Below are positions 24,320 through 35,720 of a stretch of DNA of 64,000 bases, piece after piece (the stretch's first letter is position 1; the number at the start of each line of letters is the position of its first letter). A program made the position numbers and the translations under genes. The stretch comes from Stachybotrys elegans. Its lineage: Eukaryota > Ascomycota > Sordariomycetes > Hypocreales > Stachybotryaceae. The stretch is taken from the NCBI GenBank assembly GCA_020746835.1, contig JAGPNK010000007.1, positions 124,001 through 188,000 on the forward strand, given 5' to 3'. The notes beneath the pieces are model-generated. The model was not told where the DNA came from. It searched no databases and was given only the letters and a program-made list of their open reading frames with translations.

Positions 24320-24962
24320 GGTGCTGAAATCGCATCCCACTGGTACTCAGTATCTAGTAGTGTGGGAATCGAGTCAGGGCTCTTTCCCAAAGTACCGAGT
24401 ACGTGGTCGTGCATCCGCGCGTGCGCAATCGAGGCAGTTGCGTTCAGTTGCCGCAAGGAGGGCAGGAGCGAGGCAGGAGGCGCAAGAGGGGGAAATTCCG
24501 TCCGTCCGTCGCCCGGAAAAACAGGTCCTTGGTCTGCATCGGCTTCGACTTTAGCCTTTTATGCAGCCTTGCCACGACCTACTTACGCCCACGACTGCTA
24601 CTTTTCTACTCGATGCTATGCTAGCTGACTTGCTGTCCACCTATGTACAGTGTGCTACCCGGGCGCCGCTCTCCACGCCACACCATCCAGCTCGTTCGCG
24701 TGGTGCTCGATCCGTCGGGTCTTTCTCCCTCTCATCCTCTCTGCCGCCAGCCAAGACGAGACCAGACCAGACCAGCAGAGGAGGGACGGGCTGAAAAATA
24801 GACGGCAAGAAAGGCACAAGAGTGGCCCACTCCCTCGCCAGGCTTAACCGATTCTCTCTCCACATCAACCCGACGCCGACCAAAAACTCCACCGAACTGA
24901 GCTCGTCAATTCCCGTCGGGTCTCTTGACTCTTCAGCCGGCTCAGCTCGCCTGTCGCGAATC

Positions 24963-27940
24963 ATGGCCGCCCCTGCGACCACATCATCCGTGCCCGCCGC
25001 ACAAGCAGCTGGAGCTGGAGCTGGAGCTGGAGCTGGGGCTGGACCTATGCCTGGCCCCGAGTCTGAGCCTGCACCGGAGCCGCCCAGCGCCGATGCGAGC
25101 GTGAGTCTGAGGTCCGGGCCCGGCCTTGGCAATTCCGAATCACCCGTCAACCCCTCTGCCGACATGGATGGAGAGGGTGACGGCGACGGCGAGGCAGACG
25201 GCGATGTGGATATGGACCACGAGCACGCCAGGCCTAGGAAGAGGACGAGGAGGGCTTGTGACAAGTGTAGTGCCTCACGTACCCGGTGTGATGGCGAGTG
25301 GTGCGTAATAAGCCTCGAGACCGTTTCTCCGTCGTCTCCTGCCTGCATTTCCTCACTGACACGTCATTGCTAGTCCATGTCGTCGCTGTAAAGGTGCGTT
25401 GCTACATGTCACTTCTCATCTATCTTTTGCTTACCCACTCGTCTAGACTACGGCTACACTTGTCGGTATAACCGCGAGGTCAAGAAGCGAGGCCGTATCC
25501 CCGGCACCGTTTCTGTCCGCACCACCACGCCTGGCTCCTGGGGCTCGCCTGAGGCAGCCCGACAGCAACCGCTACCGCACCAGACACATCAGGCACATGA
25601 CAAAGACGCTGGCTTGCGTTCCCCCTCTGTCACATCGACTCGGTCTCCGTATCCGCCAATATCGACTGCTTTCCTCACGCCCACCAAGCTGCCGGATGAC
25701 GACGACTCTGCCCGCCGTGATGCTCATCCACCTCGCCTCCAGCAGCACCACACCCCGGTTCCGCCTAACATCCTTCCCATTGTTCATCCCGAGGCCCAGC
25801 CCACCACGAGGTTCGCACACCCGCACGATGTAACCTCCGCGCGGAGGCGTCCCTCTGGCCTAGGCAGTGCAGCGCCGGTCGAGTCCGAGGTGGCGGCATC
25901 GGATGAGAGCGCGGGATATCCATCGCCCGCCCCAGCTGTCGGAGCTCACGACGCGCCCGGCCATCGTAGCCGACAGTCCTTTCGGAGTGTGATCCACGCG
26001 GACCGTGATCGTGGATCCTTCAGCACGTCAGCGACCTCGGGAGCCGAACCATTTGCCTCCGACTTTCTCCACAAAGCACCTACTGAGGAGTGCTGCTACC
26101 GGTTCCTGGACCCTGTTCTCCCCTACATCCGCAACATCATCCCGGCGTCGGTGGCCTGCGATCTGCTTGACATCTTTCTGACAGATCCTGGGAGTTCTTT
26201 GTTTCGCGGTGCGTCTCCGTACATCCTAACGAGAATCTTCAGGAAGCGTTCCGTCACCCACCCAACGAATCCCAGAAGGACCACACCAGCTCTTCTCGCT
26301 GCCATACTGTGGTGTGTGGCACAGACGGCCGACATCATGCTCCTGCACGTCCCCGGCACAAGGGCCAAAATTGTCAACGACTTGTATGATCTCGCCACGT
26401 CTCTGATTGCCGAGCGAGACCCAGATGGGTGGCGCCGAATTCATGGTACGTCAATCGACCGTCGTGTGGGAGATCCTACTAAATTTGTCAGGCGGCTTGC
26501 GCGCTGAGCAGGAGATCCCTCACCCTCACCTCCGCAATCCTGTTACAGCACCAGCCACCACGGCGGCCAACGAGCCGGCCGGCGTCATCGACGATGTGCT
26601 CACCTTTATCCTGCTGTCGATCGCTGTTTCGGGCGGCGACTTCAAGTCCGACTGTGTCAAGTGGTGGTCCAAAGCTACGCGACTGGCCTTGTCGCTAAGG
26701 CTGAACCGTGAAGATGAGCGGTGTCTTGCGACAGTCTCCCCATGCGCCAACCCATTATGTTCCTGCAGGAGAGAGCAGCAGGATTTGTCGCTCAGCAGTA
26801 TCGAGCACCGCGAGGAGAGAAGACGAGTCTTTTGGCTTCTGTACAGCTTGGATCGACACCTTTCCTTGTCCTTCAACTCGGCGCTGTCCATTCCCGACTC
26901 GTACTGCGAAGTGTTTAGTATGCTCCATAATAGACCCAATGCCGAAGAGGAGAGCTGACGCGAATAGTTCCATTACCCGAACATGTGTGGGAAAATCTCG
27001 ACTCTATCCCGCTGCCGGACCTACCCGCCCGCGTCATCGGGCCACCGACCACAGTTACCGGCACTGGCTTTCTCGAGTACTTCCTCCCGCTCATGGCCAT
27101 TCTTGGCGACATAATAGAGGTGCACCACCGACGTGAACACCCCCGCCTGGGTGGGCTCGACGATACCCACTCCATCGTGGTTATCCAGGAGCTCTTGTCC
27201 AAATACGAACAAAGCCTGCACAACCTTACCACCGAGCCTGACCTGACAGATCGTTCCTCGATGGCTCTGCCCAGTCTGATCAATCACAACCCACCATCTG
27301 CAATTAGGCCTGAAGGGTACATAGGTACGCTGAGCCCGATTTCGCGCCGGTACACGGATGGTTCGCGCCTGGACCTTGTGCGCGCATACAGTACGCATAT
27401 TCTGCACGTCTTGCATGTGTTGTTACATGGAAAGTGGGACGCCATATGCATGCTCGACGATGGAGACGACTGGATCACGTCTCGCCGATTTACGGAGTGC
27501 GCAGCGCATGCCATTTCCGCGTCGCAGTCCGTGTCGACGATCCTGCAGATTGACCCGGAGCTGACGTTCATGTCGTATCTGTTTGGAATCTATCTGCTGC
27601 ACGGCAGCTTCATCCTGCTACTGTTTGCCGACCGCATGCCGCAACTGGGGCCCAACGAGTCGGTTGAGCAGGCCTGCGAGAACATTATCCGCGCGCACGA
27701 GGTGTGCGTCGTGACACTGAGTACCGAGTTCCAGGTAGGACAAGTCCGCTCTCAGCGTCTGCGTCGGGATCAATGTTTGGCTAATGCATCCTTGTGCAGA
27801 GAAACTTCCGCAAAGTCCTGCGGTCGACCTTGTATAGCGTGCGAAGTTCTGGAACTACGAATTGGGAAGAGCACCGCGCGCGGCGCCGTGCACTGTCGCT
27901 CTACCGATGGACCAAAGGCGCAAAGGGCTTAGCATTGTAG
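24963..27940 (+). CDS. Zn2Cys6 regulator of the XlnR/Xyr1 family
   Basis: DNA-binding transcription activator. Six exons: 24963-25300, 25374-25393, 25447-26445, 26492-26917, 26968-27734 and 27800-27940 (introns of 73, 53, 46, 50 and 65 nt); all phases agree and give 896 aa. The start is the first ATG of the frame. The finger (RACDKC, RTRC, PCRRC, YTC) is assembled from exons 1-3 and followed by a basic EVKKRGRIPG stretch. The middle homology region includes EERRRVFWLLYSLDRHLSLSF. The C-terminus has the sequence characteristic of XlnR/Xyr1: RNFRKVLRS and then LSLYRW ending in GLAL. XlnR-class proteins activate xylanase, cellulase and pentose genes. The finger differs from the ACDQCNQLRTKC type of XlnR itself, so this may be a paralog with other targets. 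An Ala/Gly run and an acidic stretch precede the finger. Confidence 0.88.
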
Positions 27941-28112
27941 AAATTCATATGATTGACCTCGACTAGGGGCCGTTTCCCTGGATTAAACCTGCAGCAATAC
28001 GCTTTTCCTACAATGGTATCATACCGTGTTGCCATCCCAAATTCCCGTGTTCCCATGTTTCTTGTGTCATGACTCATGACTCGTGCCTCAGTAGCTCGTT
28101 GCTCCGTCCGTC

Positions 28113-29805
28113 TCATGATAGTATTACCTTGAGGCCTAGAGCCTGCTCTGCCTCCCTCCAAGCGCATACCGTATCGCGGGCTCGCACGCCCTTGCCCAAG
28201 TTCTCGTCCAACCTTGCCCAGACGCTGACGACGACGTACCAAGCGTGGTCAATGTTGACCATGTGGTGACTGCGACGCAGCGCATCGAATGCCTGGCCCG
28301 CCAGCTCCCGATCCTCGTCGTCGACGGCTTCGCACGCCGCAGTGAAGAGCGGCCAGAGCAGGCCGTGGCTGGCGCCGGCGGCAGCACAGTGCACGAGGGC
28401 CTCGTGCGTGTGAGTCTGCACCAGCCGGTGGCGCTGGGGGTACCCGTGGATGACGCGGTGAAGGTACACAAGGGCGCTGTGGCGGTAGGCCAGGCCGTGG
28501 TGGGCACAGGCCTGTACACCGGGGGTGTACTGCGACAGGGCGGCGGCGAAGTCGTCTGGTGAGTGGCCGGCGAGGACGGGGGGTAGCCAGCGGTGCAAGG
28601 CGGTCTCAATGGCCTGGCTGGTGGCGTTCATCTCGCCGCGTAGCACGGCGGTGCGGGCGGTCTGGCGGCTGGTGATGGCTTGGTCGGTCTCCTTCTTGAG
28701 GGGAAGCATGCCGCTGAGACGGTAGATGATGGGCCAGAGATCGGCAGTCATGCCAAGGAGAGGGTTGAGGGTGGCGGGGTCGTGGGCGGAGGGAGGGCGT
28801 CCTATACTTGGGGCATCGGCGACGGGGTCAACGCCGATGGAGAGAGCGACAATGGCGTCGTAGTAACGGAATTGCTGCGCTGTTTAGCTGTGTGAAGAGA
28901 ATAAGGACATAGGCGGTGATGCTTACCTGCTCAAGGAACGAGACGAGGGGCGTCTTGTTGTCGCTCAGGTCTTTTAATAAGAAGTAGGCGCCGCGGAGGT
29001 GGTGCTCTACAATATTGGAGGGGCGTTCACGAACGAGCTTGTACATGTTAGTTGGAGACGTGACATGGATAGGACGGGATGGACTAACAATCTCGTAAGA
29101 GACGAGGGTCAGGATGGTGGCCAATGCCATCTCCTGGTCCTGGCCGCCTTCAATCTGGGAGGCGAGGCGCGACAGAGCCATGTTGTAAAACTCAGTCGAC
29201 ATGCCATTGGGTGCGAGGCCCATGAGTTCTAGATGGGCGCTGGCAAAGGCGCAGATGGCATGGGTCACGGAGGCATTCTCATCCTTGGCGAGCGGGAGGA
29301 GCAGTTCACAGAAGGGATTGGGAGCGTCGTGCTGGGCGAAGACGAGGCTCGGGGCGAGGACGGTAGAGAAGTGCCAGGTGAGATCCTTGACGGAGGGTTG
29401 GATAGACGGACAGCTGGCGGAGGAGAGGGGGATGAATGCGGTGGCGTCGGGGGAGAAGCAGCTGCCGGCGATGGTGGTGGCGAGAGGACTGAGAGTGCGG
29501 CGGTCGAGGGAGATGTCGGATAATGATGACGAGGAGGAGGAGGAAGCAGCGGAAGATGAGGCCAAGGATAAGGATGAGGAGGGGAGGATGGGCGATGAGA
29601 GCTCGGTTAGAGGCGAAGAGGCGGGTGAGGAGGCGCGAGAGGGCACAGCAACAATGATGCAGCTGGCGGTGTCGGGCTCGACGTCTACATCGGTGTCGAG
29701 AGGAGGAGAAGGACTGAGGCGTCTTCGCTTAGACGAAGAAGAGGAAGAGGAGGAGGAGGAGGAGGAGGAGGAGGAGGATGGTGAAGAACTGGCGTGACGC
29801 TTCAT
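28113..29805 (-). CDS. Fungal_trans_2-type regulator lacking a visible zinc finger
   Basis: Body resembles the fungal-specific transcription factor domain Fungal_trans_2. Exons 29805-29089, 29037-28927 and 28874-28113; 529 aa. The first intron (29038-29088) is 51 nt, a multiple of three without a stop, so retention would add 17 residues; its GTTAGT donor, AACTAAC branch point and CAAG acceptor favour removal. The second intron (28875-28926) has GTAAGC and GCGCAG ends. The N-terminus is a serine run coded by a GAG/GGA repeat (29736-29778), followed by a basic KRRRLSP and more Ser-rich sequence. No CxxC motif occurs in the protein or in the 600 bp upstream, so the finger is either absent or lies in an exon I cannot find. 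The helical domain starts near VKDLTWHFSTVLAP. Confidence 0.75.
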
Positions 29806-31964
29806 TGCGGCGCGGATGTTTCTTGCTTGGTGTTTCCGTTTCTGGTATTTTCCGTTTTACTTTGGCCGTCCAATGGCAGTCTTACAAGACGGAGGATTGG
29901 GAAAATCATGTAAAAGGAAGAAGGGAGAATGACGTCTATACACGAGAGAGGCAGAGAAGGATGAAGCGAGGCGAGGCGAAGCGAAGCGGAAGAGGTCGGT
30001 AGGTAGGGGAGGAAGAAGGGATGGAAGAGAGGATTGACGATCCGGGGGAATGGGCAACGAGGGAAAGGAAGCGTCGCAACGAAGCAAAAGGACCCCGTCA
30101 TGAATCCCCACAGGGCGTTAATCGTAGATGTGTGTGATCAAGGGACAGGATCAATCAATATAAGATGGAGGGCAAGGCAATAGCAGAGGGAGGCAGAGGC
30201 AGGGAAAGCAAGAAAAGAGGATCGCATCATGGAAGCGGCGGCCATTATTGGTCGGGGTAAGTTGCAGTGCAGTGATACAAGCGATACGACCCTGGGGAAA
30301 GGGAAGGGAGGAGGAGGAGGAGGGTGGCATGACCGCGCCGGGGGCCCTACATCGTACATACGGTACATATTACATGTTACATGGCCGAGGGTAAATGCAG
30401 TAGTACATACATATTACTTATCCTTAATAAGAGGGGAGAGGGAGACGAACTTTGGGCGGCCCCGAGAGTAATGCCGGAACCAAGGCGCAAGCCACTCCGC
30501 AGATCGTCGGTTCTTGGTTGTTCCCCACGCATGGACGTCAGCAGGGGTGGTTGGTTGGCTTGGACCCCTGGTGGCTTGCTTTTTTTCTTCCCCAAGCAAG
30601 GAGAAGAGAGAGAGAGAGAGACATGAGTTGCGAAGCGACCCGACGATCTTTGTTCGGGTTGGGCTCCGGAGCGGGGGAAGAAGGAGGAGAGGACAGGAAC
30701 TGATCGGGGTGCGTGGAGGCGTGGAGTGGGACAGCAGTAAAAGATGCCGTCCATGATGAATTGGCGTCTCTATTGGATATCGGCAGGGAGGGAGGATGGC
30801 ACGTTGGGTAGCATTCTATATATCGATGGTGTATATTGTATTGTGGTCTCGCCACATCCGCCCCTCCGAGAAGCTGGCCTTGAGCGGCGTCACGAGGTCC
30901 CGTGCGCTGAAAACGGGCCGTCTTTTCCCTTGTTCGTTCTCTCTTGCGTTGGTGCTATTTTATTTTATTTTTCTGTTTTGTTTTTGTGTGTTCATCGGAC
31001 GAGTATTACATGTACCGAAGCCAGGGGGAGGCGGGGAGGAGGGTTAGCCGATAGGGAATAATAAGCCCGTCGGCAATTTGGAGACTAGCACAGAAGAATA
31101 CAGTACCTATCTAGTTAGAGTAGGAAAAAAGGATGAAAGAATGGCCCTTTGGTTCAGGCCAAGGAGGAACCGTCCAGGCCTGCACGGATGGGGAAGCGAG
31201 AAAAGGCGGGCGGCGCCATGATACGTTCCCTCTGCCTCGCTCCCCGCAACCGTTGATGGTAATCCTGGAGAGAGGGCCAAGTGGATACAAATCCATCATG
31301 CATAGAGAAAGAAAGAAAAGAGAGAAAAGAAACGCGGCGGGCGTCGGCTCACGGTTCGCGGGGGGCCAAGGCCTTCACTTGGGGTAAGCAAGCAAGCCTT
31401 TCCTCTTTTTCCTTGGTTGCCTCCGAAATGAACAAGCCGGCCCGGTGGAGCTCTCCACATGTTTTCCCCTTTGGAGTAGGTTTATGCAAGCCCATGTGTG
31501 TGTGTGTGTGTGTGCATCAGCCGAGGCTAAGTGGGAGTGGGAAGGGAGGGAGGGATGCGCGTGCGTGTGACTTGTCCGGTTGGGCTATGGGGCGGGCATG
31601 ACGATGATGATGATGATGATGCGACGGAGTAACTCCGCTGTATTTCGTCAATGGTCCTTGGTTGATTGACTTGGAGTTAATTAGGGTATTGTTGGGCTGG
31701 TTGTGTGGCGGTCTCGTATTTTGCGATGGCTTCATTTCGTCACATATATGAACTAAGACCGACGACAAGGAAAAGGCCCTCTTCGCATTGCCCAGCCGGC
31801 CCCCCTTCATCTCTTTTCTTTCCTTCTTCCTTGCCCCGCCCTCGCCTTGTGGACATGCATCATCAAGCCACCATGGCGCTCGCCTACCATCCCGGCCCCA
31901 AGTACCGAGCCTCCTCGCCTACTAACTCGTCTTGGCCCTCCCCCCGGCTTCCGTCTCTGTCTGT
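29806..31964. other. Low-complexity intergenic region of 2.2 kb
   Basis: Purine-rich on the plus strand, with several simple repeats: (TG)10 at 31495-31514 and (GAT)6 at about 31603-31620. No frame with family similarity. It contains the promoter of the minus-strand regulator ending at 28113 and the 3' flank of the one starting at 33710. Confidence 0.5.
31495..31514. repeat. (TG)10 microsatellite
   Basis: Perfect dinucleotide repeat in intergenic DNA; a (GAT)6 tract lies 90 bp further on at about 31603-31620. Confidence 0.9.
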
Positions 31965-33710
31965 CTACAGGTACGTCGGGAAGCAGTTGCTAAAGGCGCT
32001 CAGCATCGCCGTCAGCCGGCGCCGGTAGCCCAGGAGCCACGGCGCCAGGTCGTCGTGCACCCAGGCCATGCGCAGCGAGTCGCGCGCGCAGCCCAGGTTG
32101 CCCCAGGGCCCCCTCCGCTCCGTCCGCGCCATGGCCTCGAGCACGCCCAGCCGCTGCTCGTCGGTCCGCGCCTCGAACCCGAGCACCAGCACCGCAAACG
32201 GCCACGGGCTCGCCTCGGCCCCCGTCAGCAGCGGCAGCGCCTGCGCCGCCCACTCCTCGGCGTTGGCTCCGCGCCCGCGGCATCGCGACAGGTACACGAG
32301 CCCCGCGAGCCGGTACAGCTCTAGCATCGTCTGGCCGTGGCTCGTCTCGCCCTGCTTCATGTCCATGGCGAGGAGCTTCCTTTCCAGCATCGTCGCGCGT
32401 GCCTCGTCCGGCTCTGACTCCCCCTTGGTAGCGTGGAAGACGTCTGCAAGGAGGCAGAGCAGCTCGTACTCCGGCCCGGACGCATAAGGGAGCTGGCAGT
32501 TGGTCAGCGCGCGTCTCTCATTGCTGACACCATATATATATGTGTGTGTATTTTGTGAATTACCTGCAACGGCTTGTCCATGTCGGCGAGCATCGGCCTC
32601 TCCCCTCGCCTCCAATGTGAGTAGCTGAACTGCGCCAGCACATTGTGATAGTGCACCCACGCCAGCAGCGCGAGGCAGTCGCCGTCCTTGAACGTCAAGC
32701 TGAACCTCGGTGCCGAATTGACGAGCTGCACGGCGGCGGCGACATGCCACGCCCAGTTGGCCCCCGTGAAACGCGCCAGATAGACCTGCACAGCCAACCG
32801 TCATTTCGTATCAATACAACCCCAAGACTAGGGAACCCCGTCTTTTTTCTTACGTCAAGGGAGCACAGCAGCATGTTGGCCGCAATGTGCTGAAGCACCT
32901 CCTTCCTGCCCAGGCCTTTCTGCATGGACGCCTGCAGGGCGCGTATCGCCGATGCCTTGTGCTGCAGAGCCTGCGCCGTGGGGTCGCCTTGTAGGAACGA
33001 GGACAGAGCGAGCAGGGCGTGGACGAGGCTCGATGCTGCCGTCGTGTTTTCTGAGAAGGCCATGCTGGCGATGGTGGCTCGGATGGCTGTTGCGTCTTGC
33101 CCCAAGCACCGGAGCGACCAAGAGCCTCTCTCATCGACTGTTGAGGGAGTCAGTACTCGTATACCTGATGGGATAACCGAAGGCACAAGAACATGTACAA
33201 TACTGAACCAGCTGCTTATCCGAAGCGCTCATGTCTGGTATCCAGCTCAGCGTCTTGGGCAACTTCCTTGCCACATCCGCCCCTGCGTAACGCACACGAA
33301 TCAGCGCAACATACCTACGCAACTCGAGGAGGGATCCCTACTCCAATCTTGCTGCGCCATGTAGTCATGCGCCGCGATATCCCACCACGACACATGCAGG
33401 AACTGTACCCCGTCGCCCGCGCGATGCGCTCTCCCTCCGGGCGGCGGCCGAGGACCAACCGAGGAGCGCCGAGTGTCGCCCTTTTTCGGCCAGAAGACGG
33501 GCGCCGCGTACCCGCCGCAGGCCCGGCCGGCCTTGGAGCAGCGCAGGCACGACGGCAGCGCGCGGTCGCACCGCACGCGGCGGCCTGGCGGTCGCGGCCT
33601 GTGAGCCGGACATGCTCTGAGGGCTGGGGGAGGGCGAACATACCTCGACATGTGCTGCAGCTTCGGGCCCCTTCGTTTGCCGCTGATGTTGCTGTTATTC
33701 TGCTCTGCAT
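31965..33710 (-). CDS. Zn2Cys6 transcription factor with Fungal_trans_2 domain
   Basis: Six exons: 33710-33644, 33584-33342, 33282-33199, 33137-32854, 32785-32564 and 32492-31965; introns 59, 59, 61, 68 and 71 nt; phase is consistent and gives 475 aa. The finger is formed only after the first splice: exon 1 ends SCSTCR and exon 2 continues GRRVRC, then PSC, LRC and RAC, the canonical CX2CX6CX6CX2CX6C. A linker leads to a motif typical of the family (HDYMAQQDW ... LSWIPDMSASDKQLVQYF), then the helical regulatory domain with SLVHALLALSSF and the C-terminus with WLLGYRRRLTAML. The second intron's GTAGGG donor is the least certain. Target genes are not evident; the dehydrogenase downstream is divergent, 400 bp away, and is a possible target. 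Confidence 0.83.
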
Positions 33711-34116
33711 CTGCGCTCTTCGGATCTCTCAGCTGTCGGGCAGACTTGCCTCTATGCTGGACGGATAGACCTCGTTGAGTCGAGGAGAGCGGCCATGGAC
33801 GGTGATGCTGCTTATGTGATGCCCAACTGACCCAGTTTAGGTAGAACTGGCAACTTTATGCGGCGCTAATCTACGCAATAAGCATATCGCATATCGCTTG
33901 GAGTAGTGTTGCTGCCAATATCTTGCTCAATTATTAATCCTGCTCTCCATGCTTCACTGCTTGGTCATGGCCCCCAACTGACATCTCCCGCGCAGGTAAG
34001 TTGAGAAAGGCACAATTGACCTCCCTCAACATCATTAAATACCTGGCCGTCTCCGGATTGTAGTATAGAGTAGCTCTTCTAAATTTCATCTCACATTACA
34101 ATCCCAAGTCGTAGCT
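33711..34116. other. Divergent promoter between Zn2Cys6 gene and dehydrogenase
   Basis: About 400 bp shared by two divergent genes. No other gene seen. A bidirectional promoter arrangement is plausible. Confidence 0.5.
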
Positions 34117-35137
34117 ATGGCGTCCTATCTCATCACCGGTGTAAGCCGAGGCCTTGGCGTAAGGAAACCTCATGCACATCTCCGACAGAAGCTGAATACT
34201 AACCCCCTGCAGCTCGAGTTCCTGAGGCAAATCTCAGAAGACCCTGCCAATACCGTCTTCGGAATCCTTCGCAACAAGGCTGCCGCTGCCGACAACATCA
34301 AGGCTACCGTCGGAGACCGGAGCAACATCCATCTCCTGCAGGCCGACATGAATGACTATGACTCTCTCAAGGTAAAGAGCCAAAGTTCAACCCACAGCCA
34401 GTCCCTACATCTAACTTACTTGAGGCTACCGTAGACCAAGTCAGCAGCATCACGGGTGGTAAGCTCGACTACCTCATCAGCAACGTAGCCATCAACAACA
34501 ACTTCTCAGCTTTTGACGACATTGCTGGCCTGTAATACCCCTTCCCCTCGTCTTCTTTCCGACACATCTAACAAAACAGGGGCGCGAAACCCGAGGAGTT
34601 CGAACAAGACCTCATCGACCACTTCAAGGTCAACGTCGTCGGCCCCATCCACCTCTTCAACCTCTACATGCCCCTCGTGCTAAACAGCCCCATCAAGAAA
34701 GTCGTCAACCTAACCTCGGGCCTCATCGACACCGCCCTCACCACCCAGTACAACATCCAGCTGTGCCCCTCCTACGCCATCAGCAAAGCCGCGGCGCACA
34801 TGGCCGTAGCCAAGTTCAGCGCCCGCTACGCTGATGAGGGCGTCTTGTTCTTTAGCATATCGCCTGGATTCGTTCTCACGAGCCAGTTCGAGGGCGGTGC
34901 GCATCCCTCACCCCTACTCGCGTGCCAGGCTGCTAACGTCTTGCAGCAACTGAGGAACAGGTTGCCAGGACTCTGCAGGAGAATTCCAAGTATTCCATCT
35001 ATGCGCCGTGGTTCAAGGCCCCCATTCCCGCTGCCGACTCCATCAGCGCTATGCTGGAAACCATCCATCGCGCCCATGTGAACAGCGGTCTTCGGGGAGC
35101 AGCTGTTTCTCACCGAGGCGATACTAAGTGGCTATAA
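34117..35137 (+). CDS. Short-chain dehydrogenase/reductase
   Basis: NAD(P)-dependent oxidoreductase of the SDR superfamily, Rossmann fold; substrate unknown. Five exons: 34117-34158, 34213-34371, 34425-34531, 34580-34896 and 34947-35137, with introns of 54, 53, 48 and 50 nt; 271 aa. The cofactor motif TGVSRGLG ends exon 1; NAG is replaced by SNVAIN. The catalytic Ser is in NLTSG and the Tyr-Lys pair is in YAISKAA. ILRNK after the second strand, with Arg, slightly favours NADP. The last 60 residues, ending GDTKWL, are less conserved and include no membrane anchor. An AT-rich relic of another gene begins only 60 bp downstream. Confidence 0.88.
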
Positions 35138-35720
35138 CTGGTAGAGGTTAATGTATTCAAGCTAATAGCTGCTCTACTATTAACGCTGCACTAGATAGTG
35201 CCTATCATTGGGTCCGTCCGGATAGGAATGGCCAACGTTTTGTTTTTCTCGGCTGTCATGGGCTTTCTCATTGATGCCTTTACGCTTTATACAGCCTCAG
35301 CCATTACATCCAATATTGTTATATTATCTATTGGAGGGATGTTATTTCCTTTAGCAGGGAGCCACTGTATTAAGCTCTTCACTAGGGTTGGGGAAGCTTG
35401 GTATTAGGCCTATTGGCATTGTTCCGTAATACCATTTATGACTTTGCTTTATGCGTACAGGAAAGCAATTTGCAGAAAATTTCCTGTATCATAGGTAAAG
35501 AGCTGCAGTAGACAAATTGTGTGCAATGTGTGGGAAGCTCCTGTGCACTATCATAGATGAGATGATAACTATAGAAGTAAGAGAGAGCTAGGTATACACA
35601 AGCCGCTGTTGTATGAGAAGCTGGCATATAATGAAAAGCACTGTGGTAATATAAGAATCTAATAGAAAATTACAACCTCAAGAACTAAACTGACTTGAAT
35701 TTCAACTACACTGTAACGTA
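35138..35720. other. AT-rich stretch containing the MFS relic
   Basis: Apart from the relic at 35198-35407 nothing coding is seen. The high AT content contrasts with the flanking genes and may reflect mutation of unused or repeated DNA (for example repeat-induced point mutation); that cause is inferred. Confidence 0.45.
35198..35407 (+). pseudogene. Relic of an MFS transporter (C-terminal helices)
   Basis: A 69-codon open frame reads like one helix pair from the C-terminal half of a DHA1-type major facilitator: FLIDAFTLYTASAITSN is close to the common fungal FLIDAY..YAASA motif, and FPLAGSHCIK corresponds to the FPLF segment. The match ends abruptly at VGEAWY. Nothing upstream (no signature loop, no other helices) or downstream continues the protein, and the surrounding DNA is AT-rich. 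This is best read as a decayed or truncated transporter. Confidence 0.6.

Larger units (their letters stand above)
18025..24962. other. Gene desert of about 6.9 kb upstream of the XlnR-like gene
   Basis: No protein family, tRNA or 5S rRNA signature was found on either strand; open frames are all short and many begin without ATG. The first part (18.1-19.9 kb) is strongly pyrimidine-rich on the plus strand, with a run of 14 C (18497-18510) and CTT/T tracts near 18778-18815. The part from 20.3 to 24.9 kb has ordinary base composition, unlike the AT-rich decayed stretches elsewhere in the window. It could hold the promoter, a long leader or noncoding transcripts for the regulator downstream. Confidence 0.55.
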
